Below, piece after piece: positions 25,609 to 35,875 of a stretch of 64,000 bases of DNA; the stretch's first letter is position 1, and every line of letters begins with the position of its first letter. Where the stretch lies: the NCBI GenBank assembly GCA_049840595.1, contig JASGKO010000008.1, positions 186,001 to 250,000 of the forward strand. The letters run 5' to 3'. Source of the stretch: JASGKO01 sp049840595. Lineage in GTDB: Bacteria; Verrucomicrobiota; Verrucomicrobiia; Chthoniobacterales; Chthoniobacteraceae. The notes beneath the pieces are model-generated. The model did not search any database, was not told the DNA's origin, and saw only the letters and a program-made list of their open reading frames with translations. The translations under genes were made by a program, and so were the position numbers.

Positions 25609-25920
25609 TTACTCCCGCTCCATGCTATGCAGCCACCAGCGCGATGCTTTTCCCGTCTTGCCGAAGTTCCGTAGGAAATACAGGCGACAGATGGTGCCAT
25701 CTTCCGTGCGGACTCGGTACCAATGCTTCCGCACGTAGCGTTCGCCGCTGCCATGCGTGCAATCCCCATGATCTTTCCACGCCTCCAACAGCTCGGCCAC
25801 CGCAAATTCCTGCTGCCGCCAGCGGAATTTCGACGGAACGCCCGGTTCACCAAAAACCATCCGAGCCGGATCAAATCCTTCCAATGGAGTAATCGTCTCG
25901 CTGATGAAATTCGCGGCCAT
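25609..25920 (-). CDS. Small DUF6504-like protein
   Basis: The 103-aa soluble protein starts at ATG 25920 (MAANFISETITPL). It contains KFRWRQQEFAVAELLEAWKDHG and a Cys-containing VRTEDGTICRLYFLRNF, ending in RWWLHSMERE. The pattern 'F-x-E-x-I, F-W-R-x-x-x-F-x-V, W-R-V-x-T' recalls DUF6504 proteins encoded beside error-prone repair genes. No repair gene is nearby, so the family call is tentative. An alternative start six codons upstream is possible. Confidence 0.5.
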   Translation of the reverse strand: MAANFISETITPLEGFDPARMVFGEPGVPSKFRWRQQEFAVAELLEAWKDHGDCTHGSGERYVRKHWYRVRTEDGTICRLYFLRNFGKTGKASRWWLHSMERE

Positions 25921-26031
25921 CAAACGACAGATTAGCACCGAGGCAATCCCGTTGCCACGACCAAAGCGGCATCGTCATTAATGGTCTTCTCCTCCGTGGT
26001 TAAATCCGCCACGGTTTAATTTGCAAGCCGG

Positions 26032-27300
26032 TCACCGAATCACATCCGTCCCTACGTAAGGCCGCAGCGGCTCGGGCACGAGAATGCTGCCATCGGGCTG
26101 TTGATACGTTTCCAGCAGCGCCACGTAAAGGCGGGGCATTGCCGTGCCCGAACCGTTCAGCGTGTGCAGGAAAAGGTTTTTCCCTTCGGCAGTCTTGTAT
26201 TTCAGATTCATGCGACGGGCCTGGAAGTCGCCGAAGTTCGAGCAGCTCGACACTTCCAGATAGGCATTCTGCCCCGGCGCCCACACTTCGATATCGTAAG
26301 TCTTCGTCGAGCCAAATCCAATGTCCCCGGTGCAAAGCTCGATCACCCGGTAGTGCAGCCCCAGTTTCTGCAGCACCTGCTCGGCATTGGCGGTCAGCGT
26401 TTCGAGTTCCTCAAATGAAGTTTCCGGCGTCGTGATTTTCACCAGTTCCACCTTGTCGAACTGGTGGATGCGAATGAGCCCGCGCGTGCCAAGCCCTGCC
26501 GCGCCGGCCTCGCTGCGGAAACAGGGGGTATAGGCCGCGAGCTTCTTCGGCAGTGCATCGAGAGCGAGAATTTCCTCGCGATACAGGTTGGTCACCGGCA
26601 CCTCGGCCGTCGGGATGAGAAACAGATCCTCGTCTTCCGTCTTGTAAAGTTGGTCGCGGAATTTGGGCAACTGGCCGGTTCCGACCAGCATGTCGCCGCG
26701 CACTACAAAAGGAGGATTCACCTCCGCATAGCCATGCTCACGCGTGTGCAGGTCGAGGCAGAAGTTGATGAGCGCCCGCTGCAGCCGCGCTCCCGCGCCG
26801 GTGTAGCACACAAAGCCGCTTCCGCTCAGGCGCGTGCCGCGTTCCAGGTCGAAGAGACCGAGCTTCTCCCCGAGCTGCACATGGTCGAGCGGATTGCTAA
26901 TCGCGGGCTTTGCTCCCCATTCGCGCACCACTGGGTTTTCCTCGGCACTCGTGCCGACTGGGCAGCCTTCATGCGGAAGATTCGGAATACCCAGCAGCAA
27001 CGTGCGCTGCTTGTCATCGGCCTCGGTCGCGAGTCGATTGAGCTCCGCCATCCGCTCGCCAAAACCGCGCACCTGTGCCTCGATCTCGGTCGTATCCTCC
27101 CCTTTGCCCTTCTTCGCGCCAATCTCCTTGCTGATCCGCTTGCGGTCGGCCTGGATCTGCTGCAACTCCGTTTCCAACTGACGCCGCTCACGATCAATCG
27201 CCAGCACCTCATCCACCTGCAAATGTGCAGTCCCCCCGCGCGCCGCGAGACGGGCTTTCACAAATTCCGGATTTTCACGAAGGAGGCGAATGTCGAGCAT
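26032..27300 (-). CDS. serS: Seryl-tRNA synthetase
   Basis: The 422-aa class II synthetase charges tRNA-Ser with serine. The N-terminal coiled-coil arm (residues about 30-110, RRQLETELQQIQADRKRISKEIG) binds the long variable arm of tRNA-Ser. The core has motif 2 CFRSEAGAAGLGTRGLIRIHQFDKVEL and motif 3 LNGSGTAMPRLYVALLETYQQPDG. The start is at ATG 27300 (MLDIRLLRENPEFVKARL), the canonical SerRS N-terminus. The longer open frame upstream is not conserved. The gene is intact. Confidence 0.97.
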   Translation of the reverse strand: MLDIRLLRENPEFVKARLAARGGTAHLQVDEVLAIDRERRQLETELQQIQADRKRISKEIGAKKGKGEDTTEIEAQVRGFGERMAELNRLATEADDKQRTLLLGIPNLPHEGCPVGTSAEENPVVREWGAKPAISNPLDHVQLGEKLGLFDLERGTRLSGSGFVCYTGAGARLQRALINFCLDLHTREHGYAEVNPPFVVRGDMLVGTGQLPKFRDQLYKTEDEDLFLIPTAEVPVTNLYREEILALDALPKKLAAYTPCFRSEAGAAGLGTRGLIRIHQFDKVELVKITTPETSFEELETLTANAEQVLQKLGLHYRVIELCTGDIGFGSTKTYDIEVWAPGQNAYLEVSSCSNFGDFQARRMNLKYKTAEGKNLFLHTLNGSGTAMPRLYVALLETYQQPDGSILVPEPLRPYVGTDVIR

Positions 27301-27423
27301 GGTCGGGAAATTCAAAATGCTTTGCCGCGCCGTTGCAAAGCCTTTGTTGCGATTTTCGGAACCGGGCGATTTCCGCAAAACAGGCTCGCTATTGTTAAGA
27401 AATTGTAAGTAGTGTTCGTTTTT

Positions 27424-28137
27424 ATGAAGGCACTCCCCTTATTGATGGTTACGGCAGTATCGTTAGCAGCCAGTCTTATCCCGCTGCAGGCTGATACTCT
27501 TTATTCCGACGGCATCAAGGTCACCGGGACGATCGAGCAGGCGCCACCGACTACGGGTGCTGCTCCGGTTGTGTATCAATTGGCGAAAATTTCCGACATC
27601 CTGACCTTCCTCGGCTCCAGCGCCGATCCTAAAAAGCAACGCTGGTATTGGGATAATACTCTCCGAGGCTACGTCATCGCCGAGAAGGGAATCAAGAGCT
27701 CGGACAGCGCGACTCCCACCGTGCAATTTTACATCTTTGGCTCCGGAACTGTTGGGACGACTTATGTGCAAGTCCGGGTCGCGAAAGGCAAAGGGATCTT
27801 CTCCAGCAATGAAAATGCTCTGGAAGGCAATCTTACGTCCACTTCCGTGCAAACCGATGTCTTTGGCGGAGGTCATGAAACCGACACCACCACCTTCACC
27901 GCCTATGGCGCGGTAAATAGCGTGAATACCATCATGGTCGGCAAGATCGTGGATTCGTACTCGGTACTAAACCGGAATATTCATCGCGTCCTATTGAAAC
28001 CCTTTCGCTTTATGAAAAATTCACTCTCTTTCCTTTGCGCCGCTATGGTGGCGTTCCTCTCTCAATATTGCCAAGGCGGATACGCTTTCAGCTTACAAGC
28101 CGATCATCGTAGCTGGCACCATCATCACCCAGGATAG
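27424..28137 (+). CDS. Exported hypothetical protein, first of a tandem paralogue pair (reads into the second)
   Basis: The start at ATG 27424 gives a signal peptide (MKALPLLMVTAVSLAASLIPLQA-D). The mature part contains DILTFLGSSADPKKQRWYWDNTLRGYVIAEKGI, which aligns with the second paralogue (NILSYLGITGQDPKSLQFYYDSTTSAVVIAAKGI). The frame has no stop after its expected end near 27990, so it reads through a second signal-peptide coding region (from ATG 28012) and stops at 28137. The true C-terminus was probably near IVDSYSVLN. The family is unknown: small exported beta-rich proteins. Confidence 0.55.
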   Translation: MKALPLLMVTAVSLAASLIPLQADTLYSDGIKVTGTIEQAPPTTGAAPVVYQLAKISDILTFLGSSADPKKQRWYWDNTLRGYVIAEKGIKSSDSATPTVQFYIFGSGTVGTTYVQVRVAKGKGIFSSNENALEGNLTSTSVQTDVFGGGHETDTTTFTAYGAVNSVNTIMVGKIVDSYSVLNRNIHRVLLKPFRFMKNSLSFLCAAMVAFLSQYCQGGYAFSLQADHRSWHHHHPG

Positions 28138-28570
28138 CACGGCGGCGACCAGCCAATCGGGCAAGCCGTATGGAAAAAGCAAGCCCGCCACGATTGCAAA
28201 TATCCTCTCGTATTTGGGCATCACCGGGCAGGACCCGAAGAGCCTGCAGTTCTACTACGACAGCACCACCAGTGCGGTGGTGATTGCTGCCAAGGGAATT
28301 GCCAGTGGGCAAAACACCGGGACCGGCACTCCGGTCGCTACCGTGTTCGCCTACGGCTCAAGCACCGGTTGGCAGAAAACGACGGACTCCTTCTATTATG
28401 CGGGGCCGGTTACGGCTCTGGGGGGGCTGAGCGGTAATTTTAACGAAACGATTACGACCAAAACGAATTCGCTGCCCAGTGACACCACGAATGTGATCGC
28501 TTGGGGGACTTCCTCCGGTGTGTACGTGATCTTTAAGGCGAAGGTCAAAAACGTTGTCAAACCAGCGTAA
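28012..28570 (+). pseudogene. Second tandem paralogue, signal peptide frameshifted from mature part
   Basis: ATG 28012 starts a signal peptide (MKNSLSFLCAAMVAF). The mature domain is in the +1 frame from about 28061 (SLNIAKA-DTLSAYKPIIVAGTIITQ) and ends at 28570 (VIFKAKVKNVVKPA). A single extra base in the TTCCTCTCTC run near 28055-28063 accounts for the shift. With it removed, both halves form a normal exported 185-aa protein. No alternative start exists in the mature frame. The gene is intact if the indel is an assembly error. Confidence 0.6.
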
Positions 28571-28691
28571 ACGCCTAGAAAGAGCGAATCGCCTTTGCAA
28601 GGGGAGGGGGCGGGGTGGCCCTTCTCCTTGGGATCAGACTCGAAGTTGACAGTTGCGAAAGCTTCGTGACACAAAGTAGGGCGTGCCGGGT

Positions 28692-30282
28692 ATGTCCAGG
28701 GTTTTGAAAATTGTGTGCTGGTCAGGAGCGGTCGTCCTGCTTTGCGGGGTGGTGGTGGCATGTCTCTTTGGCCGCTTCGGGCTTTCCTATTTGTTCAAGG
28801 CGGCGGGCGATCAGCAGAGGTTGCAAGGGCAGGCGAAGCTCGCGTTGCAAAGCTACAACGACGCGCTGCGGTTCAACCCCCGTAATAGCATGGCGCTGAA
28901 CAACCGCGGACTGGTTTACTGGGAGCAGGGGGATAACGAAAGGGCGATCACCGATTTCGATCTGGCGATCACGCTGCAACCGGACGATGCCACCGCCATC
29001 TACAATCGCGGACTGGCGGAGCAGTCCAACGGCGACCAAAGCGCCGCTCTGGCCGATTGGAAGCGGGCGTTGGAACTGAGCCCCCGCTTTGCCAAAGTCC
29101 ATGTGGCGATTGGCCGTGCGAAATTGAACCTGCGCGACTGGGCCGGGGCGAAAGCGGAATACGACCAGGCAATCTCGATTGACGACCAGCTTGCGGATGC
29201 CTATCGCGAGCGCATCGTTGCGGAAGCCCTGCTGCACGACTGGACGGCCGAGATTAAAGACTGTGACCGGCTGCTCCAGTTGAACCCGAACTTCGTGGGA
29301 GCCTACCTATCGCGAGGTTCTGCAGAAAATGTGCTGAAGCTGGACGCCGCCGCCCTGGCCGACTTGAACAAATATTTGTCCAGCGTGCCGGAATCGGCCA
29401 CCGCGCACGAAAATCGCGCCTTGGTGGAGTGGCGCGAAGATGATTATGAGACCTCGATTGCGGATTGGGAGCGGCTGGTTCAAATCAACCCCAACAGTCT
29501 TTCCGGCTATTACTGGATGGGCCGTTGCCGGCTCAAAACCGGGGATTTTACCGGCGCGCTGGCGGATTTCGATCAAGCACTAAAGCGTCAGCCTCATCAT
29601 TTGGGGACGCTGGTGGGGCATGGCCTTGCTGAGCGCGAGAGCGGTGACTACCACGCTGCCGAGGCAGATTACAACCAGGCCATGAGCTTGTATCCCAAAA
29701 GCCCCGATCCCTACTTGGAGCGCGGTTGGTTGAAAGTGGTCGAAAAAGATTTTTCGGGAGCGCAGCAGGACTTTGAAACTGCGCTGACGCTCTCCCCGAC
29801 CAATCCCGCGATCTTTCGCTCACTCGGGTTTGCCGACTACACGCTCGCCGATTATCCCCGGGCCGAGGCGAATTTCGAAGCGGCGATCTCGCAGAAGGAT
29901 TTATATGCGGCGTTGTTGCTCTGGGTGACACAGCGCCGAATCGACGATCCAGTCCTGGCGGATTCCACCTTGGAAAAGGCGCTGCAATACGCGCCTTGGA
30001 CCGGGAAACTGGAGTGGTATGCCACGATTGCCCGGGCTCTGTTGTCGAAGCAGCCCGGGGACGCGGATTTATTTGCCAAAGCTGGCCGCGGAGCCCACAC
30101 CCTGGAAGCGCCGGGGGAAGCTCTGCGAGGCTTCCTATTTCATGGGCGTGCGCCATTTGCTCAACGGCGAGCTGGACGCGGCGAAGCGTGATTTTTTGAA
30201 AGCCCGACAAACCGGACGTTCCGACTTTATCGAATATCACGAGTCCGTCCGCGAACTCGACGAGCTGGCGAAGCAAAAGTAG
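28692..30282 (+). pseudogene. Membrane-anchored TPR repeat protein with one frameshift near its end
   Basis: Starts at ATG 28692 with one N-terminal membrane helix (IVCWSGAVVLLCGVVVACLF). About ten TPR units follow, with spaced A-L-x-x-Y/W-x-x-A-L motifs (QAKLALQSYNDALRFNPRNSMALNNRGLV, NERAITDFDLAITLQPDDATAIYNRGL). The original frame ends in nonsense-like sequence at 30191. The adjacent frame from about 30083 continues GKLCEASYFMGVRHLLNGELDAAKRDFLKARQTG, an NlpI-like TPR end. One extra G in GCTGGCC near 30083 explains this. It is probably a protein-interaction scaffold on the outer face of the inner membrane. Confidence 0.7.
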
Positions 30283-30289
30283 CCGCAAC

Positions 30290-30328
30290 AAAAAAACGGC
30301 GCCGCCTTGTGAGCGACGCCGTGAGGAT
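30290..30328. terminator. Bidirectional hairpin terminator between convergent TPR and dapL genes
   Basis: ACGGCG (30296-30301) pairs with CGCCGT (30317-30322), with inner CGC/GCG pairing. On the minus strand (dapL side) it is followed directly by seven T. On the plus strand a GATTTTT run follows a few bases later. Confidence 0.75.
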
Positions 30329-30345
30329 TTTTCCCGGGCTTTCCT

Positions 30346-31585
30346 TTACAGCGCGAGCGCCTTGATCCGGCGCGCGGCCTCCTCGGCATTGGCGCGGCTG
30401 TTGAAGGCGCTGATGCGGAAATAGCCTTCACCCGCGCTGCCGAAGCCGCTACCGGGCGTGATCACAATATTCGCTTCTTCCAGCATCAGGTCGAACATGT
30501 CCCAGCTGCTGATGCCATTCGGCGTCTTCACCCAGATGTAGGGCGCATTCACGCCGCCGAAGACCTGCATGCCCGCTGCGGTGGCTGCGTCGCGCAAAAT
30601 CGCGGCGTTGCCCATGTAGTGGGTGATCAGCGCGGCGACTTGTGCCTTGCCCTCGGGCGAGTAGAGCGCTTCCGCGCCGCGTTGGACAATATAGCTCACG
30701 CCGTTGAACTTCGTGCTCATACGGCGATTCCAGAGCGGGTGCAGCGGCTTGCTCTCACCGTTGCGAGTCTTCGCCATCAGCGACTTCGGCACCACCGTGA
30801 AGGCGCAACGCACGCCGGTGAAGCCGCCGTTCTTCGAAAAGCTGCGGAACTCGATCGCGCACTCGCGCGCACCGGGGATTTCGTAGATCGAGTGCGGGAC
30901 ATTTGGATCGCTGATGTAGGACTCGTAGGCGGCATCGAAGAGCAGCAGCGTGTCGTTTTGCAGCGCGTATTTCACCCACGCCTTCGAGCTGCGCGCGGGT
31001 GGCCACCGCGCCGGTCGGGTTGTTGGGGAAGCACAGGTAAACGATATCCACCTTCTCCTTGGGCAGATCGGCGACGAAACCGTTCTCCGCCGTGCAGGGG
31101 AGATAGACGAGGCCCTCGTAGGCACCGAATTCATTCGCTGGTCCGGTGTGGCCGGCCATCACGTTGGTATCCACATACACGGGATAGACCGGGTCCATCA
31201 CCGCGATGAAATTGTCGCTGCCGAGGATGTCGAGGATGTTGCCGCAATCGCACTTCGAGCCGTCGGAGACGAAGATCTCGTCATCGGCGATTTCGAGGCC
31301 CTTGTCGCGGTAGTCGTTCTGCGCGATCGCGTGGCGGAGAAATTCATAGCCCTGCTCGGGGCCGTAGCCGTGGAAATTCTCGCGGGTGCCCTGGTCGTCC
31401 ACCGCTTTGTGCAGTGCGGCGAGGACGGCTGCCGGAAGCGGCTCGGTGACGTCGCCAATGCCGCAGCGGATGATATTCTTCTTCGCCTCGGGATTCTGGT
31501 CGCAAAAGGCGGTGACGCGCCGCGAGATTTCCGGGAAGAGATACCCGGCGCGGAGCTTGAGATAGTTGTCGTTGAGGTAGGCCAT
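30346..31585 (-). pseudogene. dapL: LL-diaminopimelate aminotransferase with one frameshift
   Basis: DapL converts tetrahydrodipicolinate directly to LL-diaminopimelate with glutamate as amino donor, a lysine/peptidoglycan pathway typical of Chlamydiae, Verrucomicrobia and relatives. From ATG 31585 (MAYLNDNYLKLRAGYLFPEI) the N-terminal half reads normally, including CFPNNPTGAVATRAQLE. It then breaks at about 30981. The adjacent frame continues WVKYALQNDTLLLFDAAYESYI and the PLP-lysine motif RSFSKNGGFTGVRC, to a normal C-terminus. One extra G in GAAGGCGTGG explains the shift. DapL is normally essential, so assembly error is likely. Confidence 0.85.
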
Positions 31586-31691
31586 GACTGGAAATGAAGG
31601 GGTAGCAATAAAGCGGATGCAACGCCACGGGGCAAGGCGGAATACACTGCATAAACACGGGGGCTGGTCTCTCGTAATAGTTTCCGCCTTT

Positions 31692-31727
31692 TTAATCTGC
31701 AAAAATCTGCGTAATCTGCGAACTGCT
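31692..31727. repeat. Intergenic AATCTGCRTAATCTGCG repeat
   Basis: TTAATCTGCAAAAATCTGCGTAATCTGCGAACTGC lies just upstream of the MnmC-like gene. Three spaced copies of ATCTGC are visible. It is an intergenic repeat family of unknown role. Confidence 0.45.
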
Positions 31728-31735
31728 AAACGATC

Positions 31736-32650
31736 ATGACCAAGGAAACGCCCGCCATGCCCGACCCGCTCTCGCTGGGCGAATACCGCATCCACACTGC
31801 GCGGGAAGGCTTTTCCAGCATCCTGCACGTCGCCTCGGGGGAAATCATGCACTCCCGCGTCGATCCCATGGCCGAGGCGCATGGCCTTTACTCCGGCCAG
31901 GCGCACCTTGCGGAGCGGCTGCAGCATGGAGACTTGGCCTGCGAACTGGTCGTCTGGGATGTCGGCCTCGGTGCGGCGGCCAATGCCATGAGCGCGCTTG
32001 AAATTTACGAGCAGATCGCCGCGAGCGGGCGGAAGCTTCGCCCCCTGCGCATCATCAGCTTTGAAAATGATCTGGATTCCCTGCGCCTGGCGCTCCGGCA
32101 TCCGGATCGGTTTCCCTACCTCCAGCACGAGGGGCCGGTCGCATTGGTGGAGCGGTGCGAGTGGACTTCGGATCGGTTCCCGGGATTAAGCTGGCAGCTT
32201 GTCCCTGGTGATTTTCCGGAAACCATTGCCCGGGCCAGCCATCCTCCAGAGGTGATTTACTACGATATGTATTCGACCAAGACCTGTGCCACACCCTGGC
32301 TGCCGGAAACGTTTCGTCGCTTGTTTGCCGCTTGCGCGGGCAGGGGAGCGGAGCTTTTCACCTACACCGTTTCGACCGCCTCGCGGCTGGCCATGCTCTC
32401 CAGCGGCTTTCAAGTGGCCCGGGGCCGCAGCATGGGCGGCAAGGAGGAGACGACCATCGCCTTTACGCCTCAAGCATTGATCAATGGATTTGCCGCCCGT
32501 CATGAGCTGCTGGGGGGCGAATGGCTGGCCAAGTGGCAACGCTCGGCAGCAAGATTCCCCGCCTGGCTGGAAGCAGCGGATCGGGAAACCTTCACCCGGC
32601 AGATTTTGGAGCGCCCGCAGTTCCGCAACTGGGCCGGGCAATCCGTATGA
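31736..32650 (+). CDS. MnmC-like SAM-dependent methyltransferase
   Basis: The 304-aa protein resembles the methyltransferase half of MnmC, which finishes 5-methylaminomethyl-uridine in tRNA wobble positions. Markers are VVWDVGLGAAANAMSALEIYE (SAM site), RIISFENDLDSLRLAL, and PEVIYYDMYSTKTCATPWLPETF, where MnmC has the D-x-F-x-P-x-x-x-P-x-x-W block. The FAD oxidase half is absent. The N-terminus includes HSRVDPMAEAHGLY. The substrate could be another RNA modification intermediate. The start is at ATG 31736; its stop overlaps the next ATG. Confidence 0.75.
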   Translation: MTKETPAMPDPLSLGEYRIHTAREGFSSILHVASGEIMHSRVDPMAEAHGLYSGQAHLAERLQHGDLACELVVWDVGLGAAANAMSALEIYEQIAASGRKLRPLRIISFENDLDSLRLALRHPDRFPYLQHEGPVALVERCEWTSDRFPGLSWQLVPGDFPETIARASHPPEVIYYDMYSTKTCATPWLPETFRRLFAACAGRGAELFTYTVSTASRLAMLSSGFQVARGRSMGGKEETTIAFTPQALINGFAARHELLGGEWLAKWQRSAARFPAWLEAADRETFTRQILERPQFRNWAGQSV

Positions 32651-33180
32651 GCACCGAATCCGTCGCCTCCGAGCTCTGCAATTCCTGCGGCATGTGCTGC
32701 AACGGCGTGATGTTTCACCTCGTGCAGCTCCAGCCCGGTGACTCGCCCAACGAATTGCTCGAGCGCGGCCTGAAACTGAAGTGGAAGCGCGGCCACCGTC
32801 ACATCCAGCAACCCTGTCCCGCCTATTGCGAGAGCCGCTGCACCATCTATGAAATCCGCCCCGAGCGCTGCCGGGCCTTTGAGTGCCGTGTATTGAAAAG
32901 GCTCCTGGCCGGCGAAATCACCGAGGCCGAGGCCGCCGGAAAAGTCGATGAGGTAAAAACCCGGGTCGCCGACCTCGAAGAGATGCTGACTCAATCCGGA
33001 GTGCCAAACACGCGGAAACCACTCACCAAGCGCTTCGACACCGCCACTGCCATCCCCCTGCACGAGTCGGACGACGTTGAAGAACTGGAGCTGCGGCAAG
33101 ATTTAGTGCGCGCGATGGACGAACTGGAGACCTTGCTGCAAAAGGATTTCCGGGTGCCCAAGTACCCGTCTGAAGAGTGA
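32647..33180 (+). CDS. YkgJ-type cysteine-cluster protein
   Basis: The 177-aa protein has the Cys-rich signature CNSCGMCCNGV near residue 11, followed by PCPAYCESRCTIYEIRPERCRAFEC, the pattern of YkgJ/CxxCxxCC zinc- or iron-binding proteins. The C-terminus is a charged helical extension (residues about 90-177). The start ATG 32647 overlaps the previous stop (ATGA), so translation is coupled. A role in metal binding or RNA/tRNA chemistry is inferred from the neighbour only. Confidence 0.82.
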   Translation: MSTESVASELCNSCGMCCNGVMFHLVQLQPGDSPNELLERGLKLKWKRGHRHIQQPCPAYCESRCTIYEIRPERCRAFECRVLKRLLAGEITEAEAAGKVDEVKTRVADLEEMLTQSGVPNTRKPLTKRFDTATAIPLHESDDVEELELRQDLVRAMDELETLLQKDFRVPKYPSEE

Positions 33181-33546
33181 CTATGTTTTACAGGTGAAAT
33201 CCGGGCAAGCTGGCCCCCCGGCGAAGAACGCTATCGACGACGGCACTCGTTTCTCCTTCCGCAGAAGGAGACTTCTAAAATTGGTGCTCAAAGCAATCCT
33301 TTTCCCCAGCTTCGCTCCCCCCCTCAAGGGCAGCGATTCAGAGGCGTTCGCTCATTTGATTTTTCTGCGGATCCAATTTGGCACCCCGGGAATAAAAATA
33401 TTTATTTTTCTCTAAATATATATTCCGGGAGGTCGCTAATTGGTTATCGGTCGATTTCCCGGCCTCTGATGGATGAAACTGAATTTAAGGAGGGCAAACG
33501 GTGAATTGACCCCCGGAACCTTAACCTGAAATCACCAACCAAAATA
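33181..33546. other. Non-coding interval with an AT-rich inverted repeat
   Basis: No convincing gene lies in these 366 bases. CCCGGGAATA (33385-33394) is repeated in inverse, with one bulge, as TATTCCGGG (33421-33429). The AT-rich AAATATTTATTTTTCTCTAAATATA between them can partly pair. The position 120-160 bp before the chemoreceptor suggests a transcription signal, but neither a promoter nor a terminator can be called firmly. Confidence 0.4.
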
Positions 33547-35780
33547 ATGAACCGCCTTGCTAGCTCGATCGCCATACCGGGTTCAACTACGCGCACTCAT
33601 TCATCGTCCAACGGCAGCGGCTCGGCTGCCGCGCCCCGAGCCTTTTCCTCACGAAATCGGTTTCTGGATCGTCTCCGATTCTCGCAAAAGCTCCATCTCA
33701 TTTCCCTCGCCTTCACCATACCATTCATCATCGCGGTTTGGCTGCTGGTCGTCCAAATCGATTCTCAAATCGCCGCAAGCCGTCTGGAGCAGGACGGAAA
33801 TGCCTATTTGGTGCCATTAGATCGGCTGCTTGATCTGGTGTCTCAACGAAGACTCGTCAGCATTGATTCTACTGCCGACCGGACTGCGCTGAATTCGCAA
33901 ATTGATAACGCTTTCGCCGATCTTGCCCAAGTCCAGAAGACTTTGGGCGGGCGGTTGCAGTTTACCTCTGAAGGACTGGTCGCCCGGCATCGGGAACGCG
34001 CCAATCCTTCTGATGTGCAGCAGGAATGGACGTCCCTGCGTGATAGTGACACCAGATTAAGTTCGACCGAGGTCGATCACCTGCTGGCGCAACTGATTTC
34101 CGACCTGCAGCTGATGATCGCGCATGCGGTTGACACTTCCAATCTCGTCCTGGATACGGACCTTGACAGCTTTTACCTGATGGATGCAACCGCCTGTGCT
34201 TTGCCCCAGGCGCAGGGGCGGGTCAGCGACATCGCCGCCGCTATTCTTCCCACCTTGCAACGCGGGCGGCTGACCATGGACGAGCGGGTCCAGGCAGCGG
34301 TGTTTGAAACCATGCTTAAAGAGACCGATCTGGGGCGAATCAACACCAGTACCTCAGACGAGCTTTAACGAAGACGCGGCCAGCCACGGCTCCAGCCCCA
34401 CACTCCGTGTGCGGGTCCTGCCTGGCACTCGATGAATTCGATGCGACGGCAAACGAGCTGTTGAAGCAACTACAGCAAGTTCGGGGGGAAAACGGGCGAA
34501 TTCCGACCGTGTCTGAATTCCTGATCACAAATTCGAAGGCTCGCGCCGCTGCCGCCACGCTCTGGAATGTCGGCACCCAGGAACTCAATCAGCTAATCGC
34601 CCTCCGAATTAGGGATCTCGAACATGACCGGGCTAAAAATGCCGCCCTCGCAGTGGGGGCGCTGGTGATTGCGTTTCTAGTCGTCTTTTGCATTCAACGC
34701 AATATCACCGGTCTCCTTGGCCAGGCCCGTAGCTATGTCGAACAGGTTTCGAATCACGATCTAAGTGCCACCTGCTCTGTGAGCGCCCGTGACGAGGCGG
34801 GCCAGATCATCGGATCGCTGAACGAAATGGTCGGCAGTCTTTCGGGAAAAATCTTAACGCTTAGCCAGGGTTCGCATAAGATTGCCGCCGCTGCCGAGCA
34901 GATGAAAAGCGCCAGTTCTTCGGTTACCACCAAGGCGAAGGAAGCCGCCCACGAGGCCGACGATGTGAGCCAGGCGGCGGTCAATGTGGCGGCGAATGTC
35001 GAGACCGTTGCCGCCGCCGCGGAGGAAATGGGGAGCACGATCAAGGAAATTTCGCGGAATGCCTGCCATGCCGCCGAAATTGCCTCCCGGGCTGTCGCGA
35101 CGGTGAAGACAACCAATGTCTGTGTCGAAAAATTGGGGGAAAGCAGTCAGCAAATCGGTCAGGTGATCCAGTCAATTACCTCCATTGCAGAACAGACCAA
35201 TCTGCTCGCCCTGAATGCGACCATCGAAGCCGCGCGTGCCGGCGAGGCCGGAAAGGGGTTTGCCGTGGTCGCCAATGAGGTAAAGGAACTTGCCAAACAA
35301 ACCGCTGTCGCCACGGAAGATATCACCTCCAGAATTCATTTGATTCAACAGGATACCGAAAAGGCTATGGCTGCCATCGCCGAGGTGGAAGGCGTCATTG
35401 ATCAAATCCACGAGATTCAGACCTCGATCGCTTCCGCCGTCGAGGAGCAAGCTGCCGCAGTCAAAGAGATTGCCAGCAATGCCGCCTCCGCTGCCCAGGG
35501 GAGTGGGCAGATTTCCAATCACGCCGCGAGTGCGAATGCCATCGCTAAAATGACTTCGGCAGGAGCGACCCAGACGTTGAGCGCCAGCGAGGCGCTTGAA
35601 ATCCTTGCGGTCGAACTTCAAGACATGGTCAACACTTTCAAATTGCCGGAACCGCCGGTGCCTCGCCCCGTGATTTCAAACGTTTCTGCGGCCTCGTCGC
35701 AGCGTTCTTCTGGTCCGAAGACATCCTTTTGCATTGGTCGGCCTGAGCGTTCACTCCCTTCCCTGGTGGGCGAAAATTAG
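33547..35780 (+). pseudogene. Methyl-accepting chemotaxis protein, with two single-base frameshifts
   Basis: From ATG 33547, a signal-anchor helix (LISLAFTIPFIIAVWLLVV) precedes a periplasmic sensor region. The frame stops at about 34366. The sequence continues through two frame changes (about 34360 and 34422) into ALDEFDATANELLKQLQQV, a second helix (AALAVGALVIAFLVVFCI) and a HAMP-like linker. The signalling domain then carries the MCP hairpin tip SIAEQTNLLALNATIEAARAGEAGKGFAVVANEVKELA. Both shifts are consistent with single inserted bases. With them fixed, it is a normal two-helix chemoreceptor. No CheW-binding pentapeptide at the C-terminus. Confidence 0.82.
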
Positions 35781-35875
35781 TTCACGATCGCCGTCCATGA
35801 AGAAATGGGATCCGGCAATCCCGGCTGGTGAAATGCCGTCCGCCAGAGGAGGCGGGATAAATGGCGTAAAATGCT

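Noticed and set aside
33194..33415. 73-codon ORF in the gap before the chemoreceptor
   Set aside because: No ribosome binding site, no motif, and it ends in the AT-rich inverted repeat.
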